Shown: in pieces, positions 13,409 to 24,025 of the stretch
Layout of the letters: every line of letters begins with the position of its first letter
How positions within the stretch are numbered: the first letter of the stretch is position 1
Origin: Hymenopus coronatus
Lineage: Eukaryota; Arthropoda; Insecta; Mantodea; Hymenopodidae
Direction of reading: 5' to 3'
Assembly (NCBI GenBank): GCA_030762935.1
Contig: CM060886.1
Location: 36,379,509-36,443,508 of the forward strand
Length of the DNA stretch: 64,000 bases
Translations under genes and position numbers: made by a program
Notes under the pieces: generated by a model
Seen by the model: the letters and a program-made list of their open reading frames with translations, nothing else
The model's database searches: none
What the model was told of the DNA's origin: nothing

Positions 13409-15802
13409 GGGGAAAGGTGCCTAAAATGACATACTTTTATTAGGACCCTCATTTTTTAGTACATTATGTAATTAAAAATTAGAGAAATCTGTTGAATCAC
13501 TAGAATAGTTTATGGGTGACACTATGCACATTTAAAATAGTCCCTAGCACAGTACGGAAATTCAGAAATTTTAATTTTTGAAAATGTGGTTAGTATGTCA
13601 TTGTAGGCTGCCTGGGAGGGCAAATTGACATAGTATGTTTTTTACTTGGAATTAGTATATGTATTTATAAAGTATACATATATTGGGCAAAACCATAATA
13701 ATGTGAGACATTACTTAACAAACGGACAGAAATTAAGAAATAATAACACATTTAAATCAAGGAAAACATAAATAATTACATTACAAAACTTGTCTTGTAA
13801 TTTGAAATTCTCTTTTTAAATTTAATGTGCTGCAAATATCACATTAAAAAGCAATAAGTTAGTAATAGAAGAGCACAAGATGTTCGCACACAAAATTCTT
13901 GGTTCATTTTGATCAAAACTAGTAGGCTAATGGGGAAAAAATAAATAAATAAATATAGGCACACTTCACATACAAAATTCTTGGTTTGTTGTCACACTCC
14001 TGCACAATCTTCATGGCTCCACTTCAACAATTCATACATCGTAACCGCACTTCTCCAGACTTTGAATGGCTGAACAAATCGCTTCAGTAGATGCTTGAAG
14101 AAGCATCATCATCATCATGTTCACTACGAATGCCATCAATTGGATCTGAATGGACTTCTTCACTGAGTTCTGAATACACAAGCAGTTGGCGCTTCACAGA
14201 ACCTCTTGGATTTTCGCAGTTCCAGAGCTTTTTTCTGCATTTATTTTTTTTTTTATCAACTGCATATTGGGCATTACTGTCAGTTCCTGACTTCCTTGGC
14301 TTGTCCCCTTCGGTTTAGCTTCAAACTCAGAAGATGAGGGTTTGGGAGAAACTTCTTGCCGTATTGCAGTAGTTCAAGCATTGAAGAATAGGAGGGATGT
14401 GCTGAACCGTGGTTGAAGGTATGTGATGGGTGTTAGAAGGCTGATCTGTTGTACTCTTGGCTTATACAAATGATCTGCAATTTTGTCTGGGTTCAGTGGG
14501 AAAATTCCTGAAGCATCAAAGCCTGATACTGCATCTTTCAGGTTTGCAGCTAACAGATAGGCTTCATGGAAAAGTTTTGAAATCTGGTAGAGAGACATTG
14601 TTCTACCTGGATTGTTCAACCATTTCCTGACTTCCTCGTTGTACTAGGTATCAAGTGGCCAAAAAAATATAAATGAAGAGGCTGCAGTCTGTGTGTGAAA
14701 TGCAGTGGAAGACATAACATTACAACTCCAGACTTTTTGGCAATCTCAAGTGCTTGAATACTACTTTTATGACTACTATGCCCATCCAGGATGTCAACTA
14801 CAGATATGAAATGTTGTAGCCATTTCACGAATAGTTCCAATGCCATATAGCCACTCTTGTTGCAGAGTTGTAAGATTCCTGCCGGGACTTCATCATGCAG
14901 TGTTGGATTCAACTTCTTGCACGGAAATAGCATTGCTGGAGGTAAATACATGCCATAGGAACTAATACAGGCCACCACACCACTGTAACATGAAGTCCAA
15001 GTTCAGCACTAGTTAGTGCACCAACTTGCTTCTTTCCTCTTGCAGTGAATATCTTCGGTGGTTTCTGCACAGTTGTTAGTGCAGATTCATTCATGTTGAA
15101 AATCCGCGTAGACAGAATATAGTGTCTCTCAATAGCTGTTGAAAGCAAAGAGAAAAATTTTTGCATCTAGAGTTTATTAAAGGCCTGTGCGCATGCTGCT
15201 GATGTGGGTTTTGGTTGGTGAAGGCTATTAGATTTTTGTTTTTATTTGTTCACCATGTTCTATAAAGAAAGGTAAAAAATCAGGCGTAATTTTTTACATA
15301 AAATTATTCTTATTGGCTTAAAATATTTATTTCAAATACATGGTGATGATATTTATTTTTAAACGGAAGTGTTTCTGGACGTGATTGTATCTTAAATGCA
15401 GTAATAGGGTAAAATGCTATTATATGTCATTTTACCCTTCATCACATTGCTTCATATTAGTCATTATAACCTCAAATGTTACAATATCAATAAAATACTA
15501 GTGTAGACGTAAGAACATCGTTTGTTATATTATTCGTTCCTGTGGATGTATTCCAGAAGTTATAAATATAGGCGTTATTACATAAAATTCAGGACTTATT
15601 TCTTGAATCGCCTGACTGCACGAACACGTTTTCCGCTCTGAACGCGCCAAAACTAACCGAAGCACTATCGAGCGACAATGAAAATCGTGTAACGGTGGCA
15701 CTAACTATGGGAAGCAACATTCAGCTTCCATCTTTTGAATATTACGAAAATAATAGTGATGTGTCGTTTTACCCACCTATATCATTTTAGGCACCTTTCC
15801 CC
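13409..15802 (-). mobile_element. Complete pogo-like DNA transposon with TIRs and TA target duplication
   Basis: Terminal inverted repeats start GGGGAAAGGTGCCTAAAA at the left (13409) and read TTTTAGGCACCTTTCCCC at the right (ending 15802). About 21 bases match perfectly and the match continues with one mismatch. Both ends are flanked by TA (13407-13408 and 15803-15804), the target of Tc1/mariner/pogo transposases. Removing the 2394-bp element rejoins the Helitron sequence, so it inserted into an existing Helitron. It contains a decayed transposase on the minus strand. An AAAATGACATA motif just inside the left TIR is echoed near 15770. Confidence 0.92.
14374..15190 (-). pseudogene. pogo/Jerky-like DDE transposase, broken
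   Basis: Three overlapping minus-strand pieces together give a DDE_1-type transposase core. The first block reads ERHYILSTRIFNMNESALTT (about 15130-15060), where the family has an NMDESG catalytic Asp; here it is Asn. The middle block keeps VDILDGHSSHKS (about 14790) with the second Asp. The third block reads LQPLHLYFFGHL (about 14680), where the family has LQPLDxxFFG, so the third Asp is His. The C-terminal SGFDASGIFPLNPD block follows. The frame shifts near 14620 and 14930. The enzyme is therefore doubly inactivated. The plus-strand 75-residue frame at 14091 is antisense or flank. Confidence 0.85.
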
Positions 15803-15947
15803 TAACAAAACGCAACTGACAGCTAAACGTAATGTTGTCTATGGTTAAGTATGGTTGAAAATTTGACAATTAGAAATTTTGAAGTTGACCGATTGATGTG
15901 TTTGTTTCGAGTTTCTATTAGCTTATTGTGCCGATATTATATTAAGA

Positions 15948-17175
15948 ATGCCGCGACCAAAACGATTGAATCTTTTCCGACAAAGCCGCAATGCAACTAG
16001 TATTCGAAACATTGCGAATGAAAGGACTGAAGAAGAACAAAAAATTGTACATGAAGAGCGCCGCGTTAGTATGGCTCGACTTCGTGCTTATCAATCACAA
16101 GAGCAAAGCGAGGCAGCCCGTGAAACGGCTCGGTTGGCAATGCGAAATTGTTGAGCAAACCTCAGAGATCAACAACTAGATAATTTTTGACGCACAAGAA
16201 GAAATGTATCAAGTACTGATTTGAATCGAGCAGCGTTTCAATTCGATTACAGCACTGATTTCTGCCAAACACTGCCAGTAACTCCAAGGTCAACTGCTAC
16301 CGACGAAATAAACGCTTGCCTCAAATCATCGAAACTATGGCGCTATATGAAGAAACTTCAACTGACAATAAGCATGAGAGTTGCATTGCTGAACGATACA
16401 TCTGCTGAAGATTTCTCTGAACAATTACTGACTATCGGTAATGGTCGAGTACCTGTCGACTAATCGAGCGGATTGATTTCATTTCCTCAAAATTTCTGTA
16501 ACTTTGTCTCATCGAAAGACGAACTCATTAACAAAGTATTCCCAAACATCATTACTAACCACAAAAATAATGAATGGTTGAGTGAGCGAGCAATTTTGGC
16601 GGCTAAGACTAAAGATGTAGATGACTTAAACTACATAATTCAGATTGAGATCATTGGTACATTGCATCTATTCAATTCTATTGACTGTAACAAATGAAGA
16701 TGAAGCCACTAACTATCCAATTGAATTTTTAAACTCCTTGGATGTGCCTGGCTTACCACTACACAATTTACAACAAAAGGTTGGCTCCGTAGTAATCGTG
16801 CTTTGAAACATAAACCAACCAAAACTGTGCAACGGAACGCGTTTGGTGGTAAGTAAATTGATGAACAGTGTGATTTACGCGATGATACTCAAAGTAAAAT
16901 TTGAAGGTGAAGAAATTCTCATTCTGATGATCCCAACCGATTTGCCATTTGAGTTTAAATGACTTCAATTTCCGATCTGTCTTGCATTCGCCAAGACCAT
17001 TAACAAATCACAAGGCCAATCCTTGAAAGTTTGTGGTCTGAATCTAGAAAATCCATGTTTTTCCCATGGTCAATTATATGTGGCATGTTCACGGGTCGGA
17101 AGACCATCTACATTATTTGTTCTTGTGCCTGATAATAAAACAAGAAATGTCGTCTATCACAAGGTGCTTCACTGA
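15948..17175 (+). pseudogene. Helitron Rep/helicase protein remnant (N-terminus plus Pif1-like C-terminus)
   Basis: An intact 68-codon frame from ATG at 15948 matches the start of insect Helitron proteins (PKRLNLFRQSRNATSIRN, then an Arg/Glu-rich stretch). After a stop, an AAFQFDYSTDF piece (about 16230) jumps directly into the late helicase domain: LLNDTSAEDFSEQLLTIGNG, then FPQNFCNFVSS, NEWLSERAILAAK and, near 16980-17150, the terminal [11 protein letters not shown] and [11 protein letters not shown] motifs (helicase motifs V/VI). The missing middle implies a deletion of several kilobases relative to full Helitrons. Several frameshifts are present. Confidence 0.82.
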
Positions 17176-17469
17176 AGAGTGCAACCCATGCACCAAAATA
17201 CATGGACAATAAAGAATCATTAAAATACTTGATTTTTTTATTTACATTTATTATCCTAATAAACAATTGAACTTAATAAAATCCAAAATCTGCTCATTTA
17301 TTGCCCCTAAGGTGGAACAAAGTTTGACGGGTCAGCTAGTTCTTTATAAACATAAAAACTTCTTTCCACTGATGTACTTGTGGATGGGATTGTTAAATCT
17401 AAAGTAAATAATGCGTATGATTCCTTGAATACTTCCTTATTTTCCTGACCCATTGAAAACACTCCACTG

Positions 17470-18545
17470 TAGTAGCAAATCTACATACCTTAAGATGGGG
17501 TAATATGGGACAGAATTGTGATATTCTTTAAGGTAGCTTCATAAAGAATATTCAGTTCACACGACAAAAAGTGTAAGATATTTGAGATGACAAAGAATAA
17601 TCTGATCAAAGAACATGAACCGGAAATATGATATAAGTAACCAGATCCTAACAAATAAAACTGTCTGATGTTATCCCTGTGATGGGGTAATTTCAGACAC
17701 CCACCATCTCTTTAAAAAATAAACATACACAAAATTCTTTTTACATATTTAAAAAAAAAAATTATACATACCTAATATTTACACTTCAGAAAACATTTGA
17801 AAATGTTTAAAAAGACTTTGGCACACATTCTGAAAATATTTGATTGATAATTACAATCTACTCATGACATAGACTTCAAATTTATAACATGTTCTCAGTG
17901 AATAAAAGCTTCCCATGTTCTTCTCTAGGAGTTTGTTATGATTCCAACATACTGCCTGTTTAGTTATTTCATTCCAATCATGTGTGGATAATCAACAGGA
18001 ACAAAAGCCTCCACTTCTGGAACAGCTTCCTCTGTTGAGACCGTTTCTTCGCCAGTGGATGATACATCATTATTCACAGGCAATCTAGGTATTGATTCAG
18101 AATTATTTCTATTTCTCATATCAATGCCCAAAATGAATTTTCCTGGAGCAATATTTTCGCTTTTGTTGGGCATTTGCTTTGTTGTTTGCTCCATATCGAA
18201 TATTGTGCAGCATCTCTTCAAAACTCAAAGAGCAGTCTTCCAGAGAATTGTATCAAGAATTTTTTCCATCAAGCAATTTTCTGATACAACAATGGTATAA
18301 ACATGTATACTAAAGCAAGATTTGAATTTGTTTCTTGCATTTTCTGGAATACCAGCAAAACCATTGATTTTCAAAGCAGTGTTGGTGAAATTTATTTCTT
18401 CTTTAACCTTGACTTTGTCAGAATGTTCCTAAGCATTTATTTTCCTCCATTTCCACAATAAAAAATCTGATGTGTTCCATTCACATGACTTTCTCTACAT
18501 CTCTGCAACAAATTATTGTTAAAATGCTTATTCTTCTATTTATTT
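17470..18545 (-). other. Unclassified stretch, possibly a DNA-transposon remnant
   Basis: It opens with AGATGGGGTAATATGGGACA and repeats a GATGGGGTAATTTCAGACA near 17680, phrases that resemble pogo-type termini. A minus-strand 85-residue frame (18221-17964) is acidic and Ser/Thr-rich and has no family I recognise. No matching opposite terminus was found, so the class and extent are uncertain. Confidence 0.25.
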
Positions 18546-18550
18546 CATGT

Positions 18551-19325
18551 TAATTGAGAACAAATTAGCAGGAATAGTCTTATTGCTTGCTTCCTTGTAA
18601 GTAGAAGCAAAATAAGGGTTAGGTTAAAGTGACATTCAAAAGTTGGTTGCTCTGTGACTGAAGTTCCTCTGTATGGAAAGGAGTTGACAAATTCCTGTAT
18701 GAGAAAAGTATGTTTCTTAAAGCTGAAACCAAAAACAAGGCATATCTCATAAACAATCAACTCCACAAGGAAAATGTATATAACATAAATTGTTTATTTT
18801 AACGTGCTCTACATTTTGTAAGTGGTAAGTTTTTTTTCCATCTCTTATGGTTTAGCAGTTATGCAAAATTCCGTAAAATTCATCCAGAATAAAGTAGTCT
18901 TCAGGGGCTATTCCCAGAGAATTCAAGATATATTTTTTATTTGTCAGGAAAATATCTTGAATATACAATATTTTATCAAAATTGTTAGTCATTTTTGGGA
19001 AAATTAAAATTTTCAAAAAAAATTCTATGTAAAGGGTAGCTTGGGGTGGGTAGGATTTTCCTGAAAATCTTTGTGTCGCATCCCTGAAAGATACTAAACT
19101 TAAATATCAAGTTTGGTATTTTACCCACTTTTTGTTTTTGAGTTATTGTGTTCACACACGCATGCCTGCACACACACACACAGACCTTTTTCTGAAAATG
19201 CTTTTTTTGGACACAAGGTACCCTAAAACATATATTTCCGGTGAAATTTTGGTATCAAATTTTTGGGTAAAGTGCAACACCTTCTCTATACACTATGTAC
19301 ATAGTATATGTAGAGAAAGTAAAAA
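18551..19325 (-). repeat. Palindrome-ended dispersed repeat family, near full-length minus copy
   Basis: Reverse-complement of the copy at 58572-59590, matched along its length (for example the GGCTATTCCCAGAGAATTC block and the GACAAATAAAAAATATATC block). Its right end is a palindrome at 19281-19320 (CTTCTCTATACACTATGTAC and its complement). The outer end carries a CAATAAGACTATTCCTGCTA block shared with 33400. It abuts the THAP-like relic and appears to have inserted into or truncated it. A (CA)n tract lies inside. Confidence 0.8.
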
Positions 19326-20162
19326 GGCTTTCATTGCCTCAAAAGAATGAGTATTTAGGCCATAAGGATATTTTAGATCTTTTACTATATTGCTTAGATG
19401 AGTATCTGGGGTGAGAGGCAACAGTGTGCTTTTCATGCAAAGCTTGTAAGTTATGGGCGACTTGATTTTCAACAGTAAACTATCTAAAAGGAATTCATTG
19501 TTATATTGCATCCCTTTCTTATGTTTTAACTGGCATTTTTCAATCATTGTATCTATTATTAATTTCTGCTTCGTGCTCAATTTTGGACAGTCAAACTGTA
19601 TTGCTTTCATTTTCATCTCTCTCAATTGTAGCATAGTAATTCTTGCATTAGCTACTTTCACTTTATCCTTCAGTCGAGTGGCATTGCGATCCTGGCTCTT
19701 TATTTTTCTTTTCTTCAAAGCTGTTGTTTGGTCAGCTGTTGCCTGGCATGTTTCTACCTGGGACAACAGTCTGGAACAGTTTTCACTTTCTGTTGAACAC
19801 ACTTCCACCTGAGGATTATTCTCTCTTTGATTGTTGCAGGCACTTTCCCATTCTTTAAATCATGAGTTAAAAATGTCATTAACCCCAGGAATATGTGAGG
19901 AATTGCTCCACTTTTAGCATCCACCTATCTCTTGGTATTTCTACTTGCTTACCTTCTACTAGAAATGAATCGGATTTTACTATAAGCTTTTTGGAAAATT
20001 GCAAGCCACAAATAAAACACTTGTAAGAAAGTTCCCTGTCTTTTCGTGGAATTGCTTTCATCCATTTAGAAAATTCTATTTGTCTTTACGAAGTCTGAAA
20101 AAGTGTTTACCTTGGAATTCTTGAAAACCAGACCTGTACCATGGAATGAAGCACTTGGGCAT
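19326..20162 (-). pseudogene. THAP-domain / P-element-like transposase N-terminal relic
   Basis: From an ATG at 20162 the minus strand reads MPKCFIPWYRSGF, the start of a THAP zinc finger (C-x2-4-C, with the second Cys replaced by Tyr). It continues FFRLRKDK, stop, NFLKWMKAIPRKD and CFICGLQFSKK, matching the THAP spacing of a FxxPKD block, a W-KAI block and a C-x2-H-like end. Further down, a 171-residue frame (19808 onward) contains a coiled-coil-like Lys/Arg-rich region and a LLLKIKSPITYKLCMKS...LPL block, as seen in P-element-type transposases after the THAP domain. The catalytic part is absent and the relic ends at the dispersed repeat at 19325. Not functional. Confidence 0.7.
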
Positions 20163-20319
20163 TTTCTTCTTGAGGTAATAAGAGCACTAAAATCACTTAT
20201 AACTGTTTGGTTCATTATTAGATCTGTACTACTAGACAATGCACCACATGCAGAATTGAAGCACAAATGAAGGTATTGCCAGAGTTTTGTGGCGTACCCT
20301 ATTGCTACCATTGTTGGAG

Positions 20320-21836
20320 CAGTCGAGCCAACACACTTTCTCTCTTCTATTCATTTTGATACCCGGCCAAAACTGCTAAGTTGTAATTTAGTAGTTATGT
20401 AAAGGATTAATACTTTTCAGCACTGCCAAATTAATATTTTCTGCCCTTCAGCATTCACAATTTAATGAATCTCCCTTATCTTTGTCAAATGTGCTTTAAT
20501 TTCCAGATATTACTAAATGAATATCTTACTAATTCTTTTAAATCAAAGAATCCTTTTTTATGTATATTGTTACATAGCCTGTCAGTCACTCCACAATACC
20601 ACTAAATTTTGTCTTAAAATGGCAGTGAGAATTCTGTTCATATTGTTCTTTCAGCGTACCTATACATTTAGTATGGAAGTATCATGTTTGTAGTATTACT
20701 TGTTTTTAACCAAAAGGTCATGTCATCTTCATCATTTAGTTAAAAGTTACTGGTTTATCACATTTTAATGTTCACCATAAAGGGTACACACATTGACACA
20801 TCAATTACACAGATATTTAATGGTTTATATTTTAATGTGTTAGAAGTATGTCTTCAGTGTACAAATCAGCATATAAAGGAATGTGCTAATGCTAATTTAA
20901 ATATAATCTGTAATTTGGAAATTTAAATTTGAAAATTGGCTCAATTTTTTTTTAGTTTGACTCTTCTCTCTAGCCTTTTCTTTTTATACAGCTTGTGTTA
21001 AAGAACAGTTTTGATCATGAATAGTAGGTGATTAATTAATAGATTTGGTATAAACGTACACCTCTCATTCTTGGATAACCTTAAAGAAAGATAAATTCTT
21101 GGTGCAGAAAAGCTAATAGCCAGGGTAGTCAGATTGTAAAACCATCAGCACAATAAATTGAAACCAGAGGTTTAAACTCTGTGATTGGAGTTTTAAAACC
21201 TATTGGTGTTTTTGATCTTTCTTTTAGTAATAACAAAATAGTTTTGTAATCCTTATATCCTTAACTGGTAAGTCTTGATTTCTTTAAATGGACATTTAGA
21301 AGAATGTCAACATTTCACCCACAAGATTTGTTCAGCCTAGTATAAAGCTTATTTTTATGTATGTAACATCCATCCACAACATAAGTGTCAGCGTTTTAAG
21401 ACTCTAAAAATGTATTTATGTTTCTTTAAGGATAGAGATTTAAGCTATGTATTTATCATTATAAAGCATAGGTTATACCTAAGGTCATTATTAAATTCAA
21501 TGTGGCATACACTAATTAGTTCTTCTCCCACACAACTGAGAAGATTGAACAGCTTCTCCAATTCACTTTTTCATTAGGTACGTAAATATCACTGACATTA
21601 TGCAGGCAACCATGAATGATAACCACATAACACAGATTAAAATCTTGCAAGCCAGTGAATGTGTTGAACATTCTTCTACATCATCCAAAGAAAAGCTTGG
21701 ATCATGTCATAGGAAATTATCTGTGCTCTTATCAAAAATATTCTTTGTATTTTGAAATTTGTTAGGTATTCTTCAGTGCAAAAGAAGTTTTTTTACTCCA
21801 TTTCAAGTGCCTAATGAAACAAAATCTGATTATATG
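20320..21836. other. AT-rich sequence, no gene recognised
   Basis: I see no conserved protein block, tRNA boxes or terminal inverted repeats. The left edge may include more of the THAP-element flank. Confidence 0.35.
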
Positions 21837-21851
21837 TGCAACTAGAGTAAT

Positions 21852-22193
21852 AATAATAATAACTTCATGACACAACAGTTCACAAGGAACCTTGGCCTAC
21901 CATCCGGCTGCTGCATCCCCATCTCGGTCTCATGGATGGGGTGAGTACTGAAGGGTGAGACAGTGTCAGCGCCTCAAACCCCCTCGGCCGGTTAATACAG
22001 TTCTCATCATCTGGAGCCGCTACTTCTCCATCAAGTAGCTCCTCAATTGGCCCCAAGGGACTTCACGAGGCTGAGTGCACCCCAGACCAGGTCTTGCAGC
22101 GGGGGAAAAATCCCTACACTGGAACTGGGAATCGAACCCAGGTCTACCGCTTGGCAAGCAGCTGTGCTACCACCGCGTTAAGGAGATGATCCA
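21852..22193 (-). mobile_element. tRNA-derived SINE (family B), minus strand, with target-site duplication
   Basis: On the minus strand the head reads GGTGGTAGCACAGCTG (A box region) and ends its tRNA-like part with GGTTCGATTCCC (B box). A body of about 250 bp and a (TTA)n tail follow. It is flanked by a near-perfect 15-bp duplication, TGCAACTAGAGTAAT at 21837-21851 and TGCAATTAGAGTAAT at 22194-22208. GC content is far above the surroundings. A second, partial copy of the body and tail lies at 58233-58345. Confidence 0.88.
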
Positions 22194-22810
22194 TGCAATT
22201 AGAGTAATTATAATAAAATGCTTTGTTGACTTCAATTAACAGTATTGTTATCTGAAAAAGGCCAATATCTACTAAAATTATTAATTTCTGGAACATTCAC
22301 AGTCAAGCGAAACTTCAGTCTAAAATGGAACCTAATTAGAATATGCTTGCAAACCCTCATTCACATCATCAGCTCCATTGCAACTGTCATAAATCCAAAA
22401 ATTTGGTGGTCCCATCCCACATATCAGTTGCCATAAAAAAGAAGAGAAAATTAAATTCGCATATTTTAACAAGTTTGCTGAACTGTCTTCTTGCTACTGA
22501 ACAGATATACATTTCATAGAGAATTAAATTTTACTCATCCTTAAATTTACTCCGATATTCATTTATGCATAAAGAGGTGTTTAATAGAGCTGATTTTTCT
22601 TTAAATAAATCTGAATACACTGATTAAAAATATGTAAAAATAGCATCATTTTAAGTGTGTTACAAAGGACTTAACACATATTATAAAAAATAGCTTTGAA
22701 GCATTCAATTAAGAAAACGAAAATTGTGCATTAATTAAAAATGCCACAAAACATAAAACTAAATTAGTACAATGCTATTCATACTACACCTATGCTTAAA
22801 TGAAATTATC

Positions 22811-23066
22811 TTTTATTTATGAATACTTTATAATTACTATAGTTCTTAGTGTCTCATTGTATATTGGGCATAAAAGACCGCTAAATGTTACTCAGGCTAT
22901 AGGTTCTTTTATGTGCTGTAAGTCTTCCACGCAGGATCACAGGCTTCAATTCTCTTCTGAAGGAAGCCATCCTAAGGATTTTTATGCTAAAAAAAATCCA
23001 TGTCCCTCCACCAGGTTTGAACCCACAAACTTCTAACATGTTTACCACAGAGAACAACACCACTAC
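22811..23066 (-). mobile_element. tRNA-derived SINE (family A), minus strand
   Basis: The minus strand carries a tRNA-like head with GTGGTAAACATGTTAG and a B box GGTTCAAACC. The body (CAGCACATAAAAGAACCT and later blocks) is shared with the plus-strand copy at 58620-58918. Possible target duplications are TGAAATTATC at 22801-22810 and TGAAGTTATC at 23067-23076 (9 of 10). Confidence 0.85.
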
Positions 23067-24025
23067 TGAAGTTATCAACTGTTACAGACTAACATGCAAT
23101 ATAGCATTATTAGAAGCAACAGTGAGGAATATTTATTTGTAACCTTAATACTTAATTTCTATCTTATTGGTCCTCACTTTTTTGTATAACATTACTGCTA
23201 TCTCAGATAATTATTTCTTATAATGTGAGCATTCACTATTTACTTGTTGAGAAATTTGCTTGAGAAATTCTCAAGAAGCTATTGTCATCTTGATGTGGAA
23301 TTTTTTTTTTTTTTTTAGTGAATGTAAACCAAAATAAAAACACTCATGTCTCTTTCTCTTCCATAGGCTCCAGTTTGACAAGAAAAAAAAATTATTAGCC
23401 AAAAAGAATAATTCACTAATATCTAATTCCTTGCATATATCAGGGCTTAAAAATTATTAAACAAGAGAACATAAAAATTTGCAATTTTTATCTCTTCAGT
23501 TTTTTTTTTCACTGGAAAACTATAGTAACTACAGCCAATGTTTTTGTTTTTGTTAGATGAAATCTTGGTTTAAGTTATCTTTAGTGTGCAGACTGACAGA
23601 TACAACTTCAATGCGGGGCAAAATTTCCCCTCAATATCTGTCATAGTACCACGCAGCCTATGGAAGAGTAGCCTGAGACATGGTCATTTTTATTTGCAAT
23701 GTATTTCAGTATAGAAAATTTCAGCTCAATCAGCAAAACCTATGTGGCAATGGCTCCTTGTTAGTAAACAACCACTTTCACTGCTTTTGACAATCAAAAT
23801 GTCATTTAGCCTTTTTTCTAATATTAATTCATCAGTAGTTAAACTTCAATTTCAATCATTCTGCAGCTGGCCTATGCAATAACTTTTCCTTTAAAAACTG
23901 CTGAGGTACATTTCTCATGGACAGTTTACCCTTAACCCACAATTTTCTGCAGAAGTTAAATGAAATGTTAATAAAGGACTACTCTAGATGAGCCTATCCT
24001 CATGACAGAAAAATCTAACATTCTT

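Larger units (their letters stand above)
13163..17339 (+). mobile_element. Helitron, internally deleted and interrupted by a nested pogo-like transposon
   Basis: The left end begins after an A with TGTATATACGTATATAAAAG and runs into the typical insect Helitron leader (TTATAACTCAAGAATGGCTG...). The right end finishes in GGGTCAGCTAG at 17339 followed by T, the canonical CTRR end. Insertion is therefore between A (13162) and T (17340), as Helitrons do without target duplication. The coding part keeps an N-terminal piece from 15948 and a C-terminal Pif1-like helicase piece to about 17175. The Rep endonuclease and most of the helicase are missing, so the copy is non-autonomous. The first T-C of the consensus 5' end appears as T-G here. 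Confidence 0.85.

Noticed and set aside
19453..19812. 119-residue plus-strand open frame
   Set aside because: It is the antisense shadow of the THAP/P-type relic on the minus strand.
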